A DNA stretch of 10,654 bases from Patescibacteria group bacterium (GCA_019750345.1 JAIEON010000061.1:1-10654); one strand, 5' to 3'. Counted from the stretch's first letter, positions 5,075 to 10,654 are shown. Program-made: numbers and translations. The notes: generated by a model from the letters alone, not told the origin.

Positions 5075-7409
5075 CAACCGAACATTCGTTATCCTCGATG
5101 CGCACGCTATTATTCATCGCGCGTATCATGCACTCCCATCGTTTACTAATAGTGTCGGGGTGCCTACAGGGGCACTCTACGGACTTGCTTCTATGATCAT
5201 GCGCATCATGGAAGAATTGAAACCAGACATAATCGTCGCAGCATATGATTTACCAAAGCCAACATTTAGACATCTTTCGTACGATGCGTATAAGGGGACT
5301 CGTACAAAAACAGACGACGCACTTATTTCTCAGATCGTAGTATCGCGTGAAATATTTACCGCATTTGGTATACCGTGTTTGGATGCTGAAGGATTCGAGG
5401 CTGATGATGTTATTGGTACGCTCGTTGAACAGTATAAGAGTGCGCCGGACTTAACTATTGTGATTGCTTCAGGGGATATGGATACGTTGCAACTTGTAGA
5501 AGGAAAAAAAGTGCAGGTCTTCACGTTAAAAAAAAGTGTCACTGATACTATTTTGTATGATGAGAGTGCAGTGATGGATCGCTACGGTTTCAAACCGTTG
5601 CAATTAGTGGACTATAAAGGACTCCGGGGTGACCCGTCGGACAATATTATTGGTGTGCCTGGTATTGGAGAGAAAACAGCGACCACTATTATTACCGCGT
5701 TTGGTTCTATCGAAGGACTGTATAAGGCGATGGAAAAAGACGAACAGTTGCTTCGAGATGTCGGATTAACTCCGCGTATTATTGGATTGTTGAAGGAACA
5801 CAAAGATGATGCATTTTTCTCAAAAACCCTTGCGACTATTCGTCGTGATGCGCCAGTAACGTTTGCTCTACCAGAAGTTTCATTTAAAGAAACAGTACAA
5901 GAAGAAGTGCTTCGAGAAACCTTTGCTCGATATGAGTTTTCGAGTTTGATACCTCGAGTTAAGCGATTATTTACTTTTGCACCAGAGGTTGCACAAGAAG
6001 ATGTTGATCCGACACTACTTCGTGAAGCGTCTATTATGTTGTGGGTATTATATTCAGAGCAAACTAATCCGACACTCGAAATGATTCTTGAGAGAACGCG
6101 CAAAAAGACACTAGCTGAAGCGAGAATAAGTCTTGAGGAAGAATTAAAAAAGCGATCACTCTATGAAGTGTATGAAAAAATAGAACAACCACTTATTCCT
6201 ATTATTGCGCATATGCAAGAGGTAGGGGTGATGATTGATCAAACGTATTTCACTGAGCTTGCGAAAACTATGCAAACGACACTCGATGGTATTGAACTCA
6301 AAATACGTGAGACGGCTGGGGCAACTATTAATATCAATTCACCAAAACAACTTTCTGAATTATTGTTTACGACACTCGGACTCAAACCAAAAGGTAAGAA
6401 AAAAGCTAGTGGAGCATTCACCACTAACGCTGAGACACTTGAAGGTCTGCGAGATGATCACGTTGTTGTTGGGATGATCTTGGAATATAGAGAAATCCAA
6501 AAACTTCTCAGTACCTATGTAGAATCATTACTGAGTCATGTACAAGACGATGGGAGAGTACATGCGACATTTCTCCAGCATGGCACTACTACGGGCAGAT
6601 TCTCTTCGGCGAATCCAAATATGCAAAATATCCCGATCAAAGCTTCAGGTAAGGATATTCGACACGGCATTATTGCGGCACCAGGAAAAGTTTTTATTGG
6701 CAGCGACTATTCTCAGATCGAACTTCGCATGTTGGCTATTCTTTCAGGAGATGAAAAACTGATAGACAGTTTCAAGCAGGGAAATGATGTACATACTACA
6801 GTAGCTGCTTCAATGTTCGCCGTATCTCTCGATGAGGTGACTGCTGATATGAGAAGAGCTGCTAAGGTGGTGAACTTTGGCATACTCTTTGGTATGGGAG
6901 TCAGTGCACTTCAAAAAAATCTTGGAACTACTCGAGAAAAAGCACAAACATTTTATACAGACTACTTCGCAGCCTTTCCTGCGGTTACTGCCTATCTTGA
7001 AAATAGTAAAGAACAAGCAAAGACAATGGGGTACACCACTACACTCTTTGGGCGCCGTCGATATTTCCCAGGAATTACTTCAGGTGCACCCTTTGTACGA
7101 GCTATTGCTGAGCGTATGGCATCAAATGCGCCTATTCAGGGTTCAGCGGCAGATGTTATTAAGCTCGCGATTCCTCTTGTTGCCAAGGCGTTAAGTGTCG
7201 CGAAACTAGACCATACTACTGAGCTTGTCCTACAGGTTCACGATGAATTGGTCTATGAGGTTGATGAAGATCACGCACCTGAGGTTGAACAGATTATACG
7301 AGATGCAATGATAAGTGTATTAGATGTCTCACCTATCGTGGTCGATAGTAAAGAAGTACCGTTAACTGTGTCTGTGGGGGTGGGGCACCGGCTCGACGAG
7401 CTCAAATAG
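5043..7409 (+). CDS. polA: DNA polymerase I lacking a recognisable 3'-5' exonuclease domain
   Basis: This 788-residue protein (E. coli PolA has 928) has an N-terminal 5' nuclease domain at about 14-305: D19, EADD (119-122), GDMD (144-147), GDPSDN (196-201) and a helix-hairpin-helix GIGEKTA (207-213). Residues about 306-375 are a short helical linker where the proofreading domain of about 200 residues normally sits; no DxE exonuclease motif is seen. The polymerase domain follows: TTTGRFSS, motif A with D555 in DYSQIELR, O-helix RRAAKVVNFGILFG, QGSAADVIK, and motif C HDE with D734 and E735. It should remove primers and fill gaps but not proofread. The GTG start at 5043 is preferred because AAGGGGAG lies 8 bases upstream; an ATG at 5058 would shorten it by five residues. 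The O-helix residue equivalent to E. coli Tyr766 is Phe616. Confidence 0.93.
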   Translation: MRKITMKKNPNNRTFVILDAHAIIHRAYHALPSFTNSVGVPTGALYGLASMIMRIMEELKPDIIVAAYDLPKPTFRHLSYDAYKGTRTKTDDALISQIVVSREIFTAFGIPCLDAEGFEADDVIGTLVEQYKSAPDLTIVIASGDMDTLQLVEGKKVQVFTLKKSVTDTILYDESAVMDRYGFKPLQLVDYKGLRGDPSDNIIGVPGIGEKTATTIITAFGSIEGLYKAMEKDEQLLRDVGLTPRIIGLLKEHKDDAFFSKTLATIRRDAPVTFALPEVSFKETVQEEVLRETFARYEFSSLIPRVKRLFTFAPEVAQEDVDPTLLREASIMLWVLYSEQTNPTLEMILERTRKKTLAEARISLEEELKKRSLYEVYEKIEQPLIPIIAHMQEVGVMIDQTYFTELAKTMQTTLDGIELKIRETAGATININSPKQLSELLFTTLGLKPKGKKKASGAFTTNAETLEGLRDDHVVVGMILEYREIQKLLSTYVESLLSHVQDDGRVHATFLQHGTTTGRFSSANPNMQNIPIKASGKDIRHGIIAAPGKVFIGSDYSQIELRMLAILSGDEKLIDSFKQGNDVHTTVAASMFAVSLDEVTADMRRAAKVVNFGILFGMGVSALQKNLGTTREKAQTFYTDYFAAFPAVTAYLENSKEQAKTMGYTTTLFGRRRYFPGITSGAPFVRAIAERMASNAPIQGSAADVIKLAIPLVAKALSVAKLDHTTELVLQVHDELVYEVDEDHAPEVEQIIRDAMISVLDVSPIVVDSKEVPLTVSVGVGHRLDELK

Positions 7410-7417
7410 CACAAAAT

Positions 7418-7426
7418 TGGTATACT
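7418..7426 (+). promoter_or_regulatory. Extended -10 of the methyltransferase-like gene, leaderless start
   Basis: TGG plus TATACT (7418-7426) ends six bases before the ATG at 7433 and begins nine bases after the polA stop codon. The predicted transcription start coincides with the start codon. No good -35 box is seen at 17 bases. The spacing is the same as at tsaE. Confidence 0.5.
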
Positions 7427-7432
7427 ATAGTT

Positions 7433-7891
7433 ATGGACCATCTCATCACTAAACTTCATACAACATTGGCTCGATCATATTTTGCCTACTATCTTTTTAG
7501 TATTGTTGGGCTTCTGGCTGACAGTATTATTGGTTTTGATGCACCAATACGATTTGGGCAAACTATTGCGATATCTTGTTTTATTCTCGGACCACTACTC
7601 ATTGTCTGGGCACAGCGTACTTCAAGTCATTTCCGACAAAGAGGGGAAGATACTCAGCATCCGTATTTTATACACGGACCCTATCGACTCATGCGTAACC
7701 CAACTCACTTGGGTTTAGTAATTTTGGTTACAGGATATGCAGCTATTAGTGGCTCAGCAATATTTCTGTGCCTCACTGTTTTGGGATACATTGTTTCTAA
7801 TATGCTGTTTAAGCGCTATGAATTAATCATCACAGAAAAATACGGAGACCACTATACTGAATACAAGAAGAAAGTACCTAAAATACTGTAA
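7433..7891 (+). CDS. Isoprenylcysteine carboxyl methyltransferase (ICMT)/phospholipid methyltransferase-like membrane protein
   Basis: This 152-residue membrane protein has hydrophobic segments at about 18-34, 43-60, 92-106 and 108-126. The C-terminal half holds the ICMT-like signature: GPYRLMRNPTHLG (82-94), glutamates at 130 and 135 after the last helix pair, and YGDHYTEYKKKVPKIL at the end. In characterised relatives this region binds S-adenosylmethionine at the membrane face. Bacterial members methylate varied or unknown substrates (lipids, isoprenoid-linked compounds), so no substrate can be assigned here. The length is typical for small bacterial ICMT-like proteins. It starts six bases after an extended -10, and its TAA stop shares one base with the ATG of the next gene (TAATG), indicating translational coupling. 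An NnrU-like relation is a less likely alternative. Confidence 0.75.
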   Translation: MDHLITKLHTTLARSYFAYYLFSIVGLLADSIIGFDAPIRFGQTIAISCFILGPLLIVWAQRTSSHFRQRGEDTQHPYFIHGPYRLMRNPTHLGLVILVTGYAAISGSAIFLCLTVLGYIVSNMLFKRYELIITEKYGDHYTEYKKKVPKIL

Positions 7892-8508
7892 TGTTGGTTG
7901 TAGTTGTTTCTGATACTAAATCATTTCGCAAGGAACACACCAGCTCTTTTGTTTCTGATGTTTCTGATGTTGTAGTACTCAATGATATCTCGATGAGTAT
8001 TGTTGAGTTGGAACAGTATTTGTATCCTTCATTGTTCAGCAGTACTCCACCGGTGATACATATACAGTTTATGCTTGAGCAGTCCTTTGCGGATCTGGAT
8101 GTACTCTTTGCAAAGAAACTTGCTGCAAGTCCTACAGTATTTTTGTTTGAAGAATTTGTACTACCTGCGAGTACTATCACTACACTCAAAAAATATGGAG
8201 CAGTAGTTCATACACAGCCAGCTAGTAAATCTACAAAAAAGGGGAATGATATGTTTGCACTTGCAAGTAGTATTATCACTCCAAATAAAAAAGATTCGTG
8301 GATGAATTTTCAACACGCGTTGACACTTCAGCCCGTAGAAGCATTACTAGGAATTATGTATTGGAAGGTGCGAGATATGATGCTCAAGAACCCTCGAACT
8401 AAAGAGGAGTATAAAAATTTGTATGCGAGTTTGTTGCAAGCACATGCAAAGGCGTGGCAGACAGGAACACCTTTGGAACTAATGATTGAAAAAGTTTTAT
8501 TATCGTAA
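7891..8508 (+). CDS. holA: Short HolA-like protein (putative DNA polymerase III delta subunit)
   Basis: This 205-residue protein is much shorter than typical HolA (about 330-340). The last 70 residues (about 136-205) match the pattern of the delta collar domain: LTLQPVEALLGIMYWKVRDM, a spacer, YKNLYASLLQAHAKAWQTG, and TPLELMIEKVLL. The middle part (PTVFLFEEFVLPASTITTLKKYGAVV, 81-106) resembles the delta strand-helix unit that follows the clamp-contacting region. There is no Walker A motif, which agrees with delta not being an ATPase. If the call is right, it would take part in loading the sliding clamp in the clamp loader complex. It overlaps the preceding gene by one base and lacks its own Shine-Dalgarno sequence. 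The reduced length may reflect lineage-specific loss of the linker between domains. A divergent protein of unrelated function remains possible. Confidence 0.5.
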   Translation: MLVVVVSDTKSFRKEHTSSFVSDVSDVVVLNDISMSIVELEQYLYPSLFSSTPPVIHIQFMLEQSFADLDVLFAKKLAASPTVFLFEEFVLPASTITTLKKYGAVVHTQPASKSTKKGNDMFALASSIITPNKKDSWMNFQHALTLQPVEALLGIMYWKVRDMMLKNPRTKEEYKNLYASLLQAHAKAWQTGTPLELMIEKVLLS

Positions 8509-8534
8509 GGATATTTCTTGTTCCTCAAACAATA

Positions 8535-8597
8535 AAACTATTTCCCTGCGGGATTCGCTAATCACTCATTATATCCTCGGAAAATAGTTTCATTTTT
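8535..8597 (+). terminator. Possible long-loop terminator after the HolA-like gene
   Basis: AAACTATTTCC (8535-8545) pairs with GGAAAATAGTTT (8579-8590), with one bulged base, enclosing 33 bases that include CCCTGCGGG. CATTTTTG follows, giving five T at 8593-8597. An alternative pairing joins TTCCCTGCG (8542-8550) to CGCAGGAA (8601-8608), so the element could switch between two folds. It begins 27 bases after the stop codon. Confidence 0.45.
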
Positions 8598-8631
8598 GCT
8601 CGCAGGAATACTAATTAAATATATAACAGAG

Positions 8632-8685
8632 AAAGCCCGCTTATAAAAATATTCTGCAAAGAAAATACTTTTATAAGCGGGCTTT
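8632..8685. terminator. Perfect 17-pair hairpin in the convergent gap, possible bidirectional terminator
   Basis: The arms 8632-8648 and 8669-8685 are exact complements (AAAGCCCGCTTATAAAA and its reverse complement) with 20 bases between. After an A-C mismatch, TATT (8650-8653) and AATA (8664-8667) add four more pairs. The outer ends are AAA and TTT, so each strand has only a three-base U-run after the GC-rich stem. It lies between two converging units, which suits a bidirectional terminator. Confidence 0.55.
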
Positions 8686-8689
8686 AATG

Positions 8690-8731
8690 TGGAGAGAGTA
8701 TGAGTACGTGAGTTATGGAGAGATTATGTGT
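8690..8731 (+). repeat. 16-base imperfect direct repeat
   Basis: TGGAGAGAGTATGAGT (8690-8705) recurs as TGGAGAGATTATGTGT (8716-8731), with 14 of 16 bases identical and a 26-base period. The two copies lie just after the 17-pair hairpin. Function is unknown. Confidence 0.5.
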
Positions 8732-8835
8732 TTGCTTTGTCTAAATTTTGTGAAAGAGCGTCCGATAAATGTGCAATTTGCTAACACTGATGAGGTGTAA
8801 GAACATCTGACTACAGTATAGGAGCTCTTAAAGAC

Positions 8836-9357
8836 TTAAACAACTACACTCTGGGGATAACGTCTCGCAACAAGAGTAAATACAATCACTGAGAGAAGGG
8901 TAATTGCTGACATAAGCGGGATAGTCACAAAGCCAAAAGTGTGTACATAGCGCAACAGACAGCTTGGTCCTGAGCCGCAAATATCTGGTCCTCCTGGGAA
9001 AATATCAATGTAATTATGAACAAGTGAGAATACAAAGCCGATACCTGAGAGAATGAGCACTTGGTTCTGAAGGAGGCGACTAGTGCGAATATTTGCAGTA
9101 AGGACAAGAATTGCAAGAGGGAAGAGTGTCATGCGCTGATACCAACAAAGTAAACATGGTGCATATCCAAATACGAGTTCGTACGTAAGACTGCCGAGTG
9201 CACAACCTATAAGAATGACTCGCAAGATAAGGCTGGTATGTTTTGAGATAGTAGAGAGAGCATCGTGTTTTAGACACATCAGTATGATTGTTACGAGGGT
9301 GAATGCGCCCAGAGCAAGTACTCCTATTGCTAGAAGAGTATTAAATATTTCAACCAT
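8836..9357 (-). CDS. dsbB: DsbB/BdbC-like disulfide bond formation protein
   Basis: This 173-residue membrane protein has five predicted helices (about 5-28, 42-62, 75-90, 98-118, 142-165), one more at the N-terminus than the classical four. It carries the DsbB redox motif CLLCWYQR (68-75) and the second cysteine pair C127 and C133 (CGSGPSC) followed by YVHTFGFVTIPLMS, as in BdbC-type members. By family knowledge the protein reoxidises an extracytoplasmic thiol oxidase and passes electrons to membrane quinones. The partner is most likely the thioredoxin-like protein encoded directly upstream, whose stop codon is separated from this ATG by a single base, so translation is probably coupled. It is the last gene of the fur operon. 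All four redox cysteines are present, so it should be active. Confidence 0.88.
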   Translation of the reverse strand: MVEIFNTLLAIGVLALGAFTLVTIILMCLKHDALSTISKHTSLILRVILIGCALGSLTYELVFGYAPCLLCWYQRMTLFPLAILVLTANIRTSRLLQNQVLILSGIGFVFSLVHNYIDIFPGGPDICGSGPSCLLRYVHTFGFVTIPLMSAITLLSVIVFTLVARRYPQSVVV

Positions 9358-9358
9358 A

Positions 9359-9748
9359 TTATTGAACGTCTATTTCACAATTTGTCTTTTCTGCCAATTG
9401 CGCAAACGTTTGTTCGCCACTTACACGAGTACCATCAGCAAATTGCCATGTTGGATATCCTTCAATTTTTTCATCGATACATACTTGGAGTTGCCCCTTA
9501 CCATCTGCTTGTGAACATTCAACATAGGGAAGGAGTTTTGCACTTTTACCAAACAGTGCTTTTTGTGCCTGACAGTGAGGACACCAAAATGCTCCATAAA
9601 ACTTTGCACCACTATCAGTTAAACATTGTGCAAGTCCATCATATTTTCCAGGTTTCTTCGCTGCATTTGCGAGCAGTAGTACAACTACTGCTATTACAAC
9701 AATAATTCCTACGATCCATAGTGCGGTGTTTTTTGTTTTCTTTGTCAT
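9359..9748 (-). CDS. Membrane-anchored thioredoxin-like protein, DsbA-type partner
   Basis: The chosen start at 9748 gives 129 residues: a positive N-terminus (MTKKTKN), a membrane anchor (about 8-28), and an extracytoplasmic thioredoxin-like domain. The active site is CPHC (56-59) in FYGAFWCPHCQAQK and the cis-proline loop is GYPTW (97-101). Four more cysteines (42, 78, 90, 124) are present. The sequence pattern, including KLLPYVECS and VCIDEKIEGYPTW, closely resembles the thioredoxin domain fused to the C-terminus of bacterial VKOR proteins. Here it stands alone next to a DsbB-like partner. It should oxidise thiols in exported proteins. An upstream in-frame start near 9784 would overlap fur and adds MQKMCPRGTVIH, which does not suit a signal anchor; 9748 lies 5 bases after the fur stop codon. 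It lacks a clear Shine-Dalgarno site. Confidence 0.85.
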   Translation of the reverse strand: MTKKTKNTALWIVGIIVVIAVVVLLLANAAKKPGKYDGLAQCLTDSGAKFYGAFWCPHCQAQKALFGKSAKLLPYVECSQADGKGQLQVCIDEKIEGYPTWQFADGTRVSGEQTFAQLAEKTNCEIDVQ

Positions 9749-9753
9749 ATGTA

Positions 9754-10188
9754 TTACCGTACCGCGCGGACACATTTTCTGCAAGTTCCAAGAAACGATA
9801 AATTATGTCCTGATATTTTTCTAAATAATTTTGATTTCGCTACGGCACTGGTGTGTATACCTCTGACACAAAATGAGATAGATTCGATCGCCTGGCATTT
9901 ACCACAGACAATATGGTGACCATGGTCATTTGTTACAAACGAGTAGGAGAGCTTGTCTTTATGGAGAGTGTGCGAAGTAAGAATACCTGCGTCAGTTAGG
10001 GCGTTCAGTGCTCGATAGATTGTTGCACTGTCTGCTCGCGCCGTTTTTACTTTACGGATTATTACTGGAACAGTTAAGGGGATAGTAGACGCAGAAAGTT
10101 TCTCCAATAGTATTCTTCTTAGTGGCGTAACCTTGAAACCGTGCTCATGAAGTATCGTTTCTGTATCAATAGGGATTGCTTTTCTCAT
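9754..10188 (-). CDS. fur: Fur-family metal-responsive repressor (Zur-like by context)
   Basis: The ATG at 10188 gives 144 residues, the usual Fur-family length. The winged-helix DNA-binding domain spans about 7-84: HGFKVTPLRRILLEKL and the recognition helix region RADSATIYRALNALTDAGIL. The dimerisation domain holds DHGHHIVCGKC (88-98) with C95 and C98, and GTCRKC with C136 and C139, a four-Cys structural zinc site. The divergent neighbour is a ZIP transporter, so sensing of zinc or another divalent metal is a reasonable inference; the sequence alone does not separate Fur from Zur. The start at 10188 is preferred over an upstream TTG (10212) because a TATACT box ends 7 bases before this ATG and lies inside the longer reading. 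The first gene of a three-gene operon with the thioredoxin-like and DsbB-like genes. Confidence 0.9.
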   Translation of the reverse strand: MRKAIPIDTETILHEHGFKVTPLRRILLEKLSASTIPLTVPVIIRKVKTARADSATIYRALNALTDAGILTSHTLHKDKLSYSFVTNDHGHHIVCGKCQAIESISFCVRGIHTSAVAKSKLFRKISGHNLSFLGTCRKCVRAVR

Positions 10189-10195
10189 ACAGATA

Positions 10196-10203
10196 AGTAT
10201 ACT
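10196..10203. promoter_or_regulatory. Palindromic -10 box shared by divergent fur and ZIP promoters
   Basis: AGTATACT reads identically on both strands. On the minus strand TATACT (10201-10196) ends 7 bases before the fur ATG, and TTGCGA (10223-10218) lies 16 bases upstream as a -35. On the plus strand TATACT (10198-10203) has TTGCTT (10176-10181) 16 bases upstream and would give a ZIP leader of about 19 bases. Confidence 0.5.
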
Positions 10204-10207
10204 CAAA

Positions 10208-10222
10208 TGCAAATAATTCGCA
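10208..10222. promoter_or_regulatory. Candidate Fur/Zur operator (7-1-7 inverted repeat)
   Basis: TGCAAAT-A-ATTCGCA is a 7-1-7 inverted repeat with six of seven pairs matching. It agrees at 10 of 14 defined positions with the known Fur core TGATAATNATTATCA, including the central AAT-N-ATT shared by Fur, Zur and PerR boxes. It overlaps the -35 of fur and sits between the -10 and the start codon of the ZIP gene, so binding would block both promoters. Confidence 0.55.
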
Positions 10223-10228
10223 ATTAAT

Positions 10229-10654
10229 ATGAAAACATCACTTACAGTAATTTACAGTCGCTACAGTGCCGTTGTTATCGGCTTTATTGCCATACTTGGT
10301 CTTTCGATAGGGTGGGAACTTCGAGAGAATCCTGTACTTTTTCTTGGAGGAGTCGTGTTGGTACTGCTGGCTATCTATTTAGCAAAAAAAACAGCACAGC
10401 ATTTTCATGGAAACCATCATCATGTCGCGGATTCCGCTATTGATATCGTTGCGCCGACCGTATTGTTTCTCGCAAACATATTACATCCAGCAGTAGATGG
10501 TTTCTCGTTCTTTCAAACACTCACGCATGCAGGTCTCGTATCTGCAATAGTCGTAGGTATAGGGGTGGTACTCCATGAAATTCTTCGTCAATCGGCATTG
10601 ATTACAGCATTTCGACCAATGGGTATTCGTTGGTACTTTGTATTAATTACAGCT
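10229..10654 (+). CDS. ZIP-family metal transporter (partial, N-terminal part)
   Basis: The first 142 codons are in the window, starting at the ATG at 10229 and open to the right edge. The translation MKTSLTVIYSRYSAVVIGFI opens a helical membrane protein. A His-rich loop (HFHGNHHH, 58-65) follows two hydrophobic segments. Then come HPAVDG (86-91) and HEILRQ (116-121), which match the metal-coordinating motifs of ZIP helices IV and V (the HNxxEG-like and HExPRQ-like motifs). By family knowledge ZIP proteins import zinc, iron or manganese into the cytoplasm. Its start lies 40 bases from the divergent fur start, with a candidate operator between them, so repression when metal is plentiful is the simple model. 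Another -10 candidate, AATAAT (10212-10217), would make the leader only about 5 bases. Confidence 0.8.
   Translation, partial: MKTSLTVIYSRYSAVVIGFIAILGLSIGWELRENPVLFLGGVVLVLLAIYLAKKTAQHFHGNHHHVADSAIDIVAPTVLFLANILHPAVDGFSFFQTLTHAGLVSAIVVGIGVVLHEILRQSALITAFRPMGIRWYFVLITA

Larger units (their letters stand above)
8509..8835. other. Convergent intergenic region (327 bases) with inverted and direct repeats
   Basis: No confident gene is visible. In order it holds a bulged inverted repeat followed by a short T-run (8535-8597), an AT-rich stretch (8609-8630), a 17-pair perfect hairpin (8632-8685), and a 16-base imperfect direct repeat (8690-8705 and 8716-8731). It also holds a possible 37-codon frame (8687-8800), and a weak six-pair hairpin near 8793-8808. 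It lies between two converging transcription units, so at least part of it is expected to terminate them. Confidence 0.6.

Noticed and set aside
8568..8573. TATAAT on the minus strand within the structured element, possible antisense RNA start
   Set aside because: No -35 or TG extension is at proper spacing, and the box lies in the loop of an inverted repeat.
8535..8608. Integron attC-like site
   Set aside because: The arms lack the GTTRRRY and RYYYAAC core sites, and there is no integrase or cassette array.
8741..8820. TATACT (8820-8815, minus strand) followed after 8 bases by an ATG and a 21-codon frame
   Set aside because: The spacing imitates the leaderless pattern, but the peptide has no family features and lies downstream of dsbB in the same direction; likely chance.
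9215..9514. Plus-strand open frame opposite dsbB and the thioredoxin-like gene
   Set aside because: It is antisense to two well-supported genes with intact redox motifs and has no family resemblance.
1..10654. CRISPR array, tRNA, rRNA, insertion sequence, or defence system
   Set aside because: I saw no regularly spaced repeats, cloverleaf or conserved RNA segments, transposase, or nuclease/toxin motifs. The new biology here is regulatory and surface-related.

Overview
The window looks like a piece of a small-genome Candidate Phyla Radiation bacterium, most likely Parcubacteria (Patescibacteria). This is an inference from family-level features: a PilB/GspE-type N-terminus of a kind I associate with that group, a DNA polymerase I without a recognisable proofreading domain, an unusually short HolA-like protein, a large Cys-paired wall-less surface protein, and starts that sit directly on -10 elements. 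The standard code fits: all ten visible stop codons are TAA or TAG, and no frame needs TGA read as an amino acid.

Left part (1-4608). The minus-strand 5' end of a type IV pilus/type II secretion ATPase gene diverges from three plus-strand genes for exported proteins. The first two (556-1140 and 1266-2351) are unrecognised secreted proteins with Bacteroidetes-like features: no Shine-Dalgarno sequence and Gln right after the predicted cleavage site. The third (2482-4548) is a 688-residue surface protein with Ig-like, FnIII-like and DUF11-like segments and a C-terminal membrane anchor. Each of the three is followed by its own hairpin terminator, and the first two have clear promoters.

Middle part (4609-8508). 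A housekeeping run on the plus strand: tsaE (t6A tRNA modification) overlapping polA, then an isoprenylcysteine-methyltransferase-like membrane protein overlapping a short HolA-like (DNA polymerase III delta) gene.

The convergent gap 8509-8835 holds two inverted-repeat structures, a 16-base direct repeat and a possible 37-codon frame.

Right part (8836-10654). A compact minus-strand operon, Fur-family regulator > membrane-anchored thioredoxin-like protein > DsbB-like quinone oxidoreductase, diverges from a ZIP metal transporter that runs off the window. The 40-base divergent gap carries a palindromic -10 box and a 15-base 7-1-7 inverted repeat that resembles a Fur/Zur operator. This suggests metal-responsive control of metal uptake together with disulfide formation outside the membrane. 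The surface protein on the left, with twelve cysteines arranged as six pairs, is a plausible client of that oxidative folding system.

The most interesting regulatory theme is repeated leaderless architecture: at least four genes (pilB-like, tsaE, the methyltransferase-like gene, fur) have a -10 element, usually extended, 6-9 bases before the ATG.
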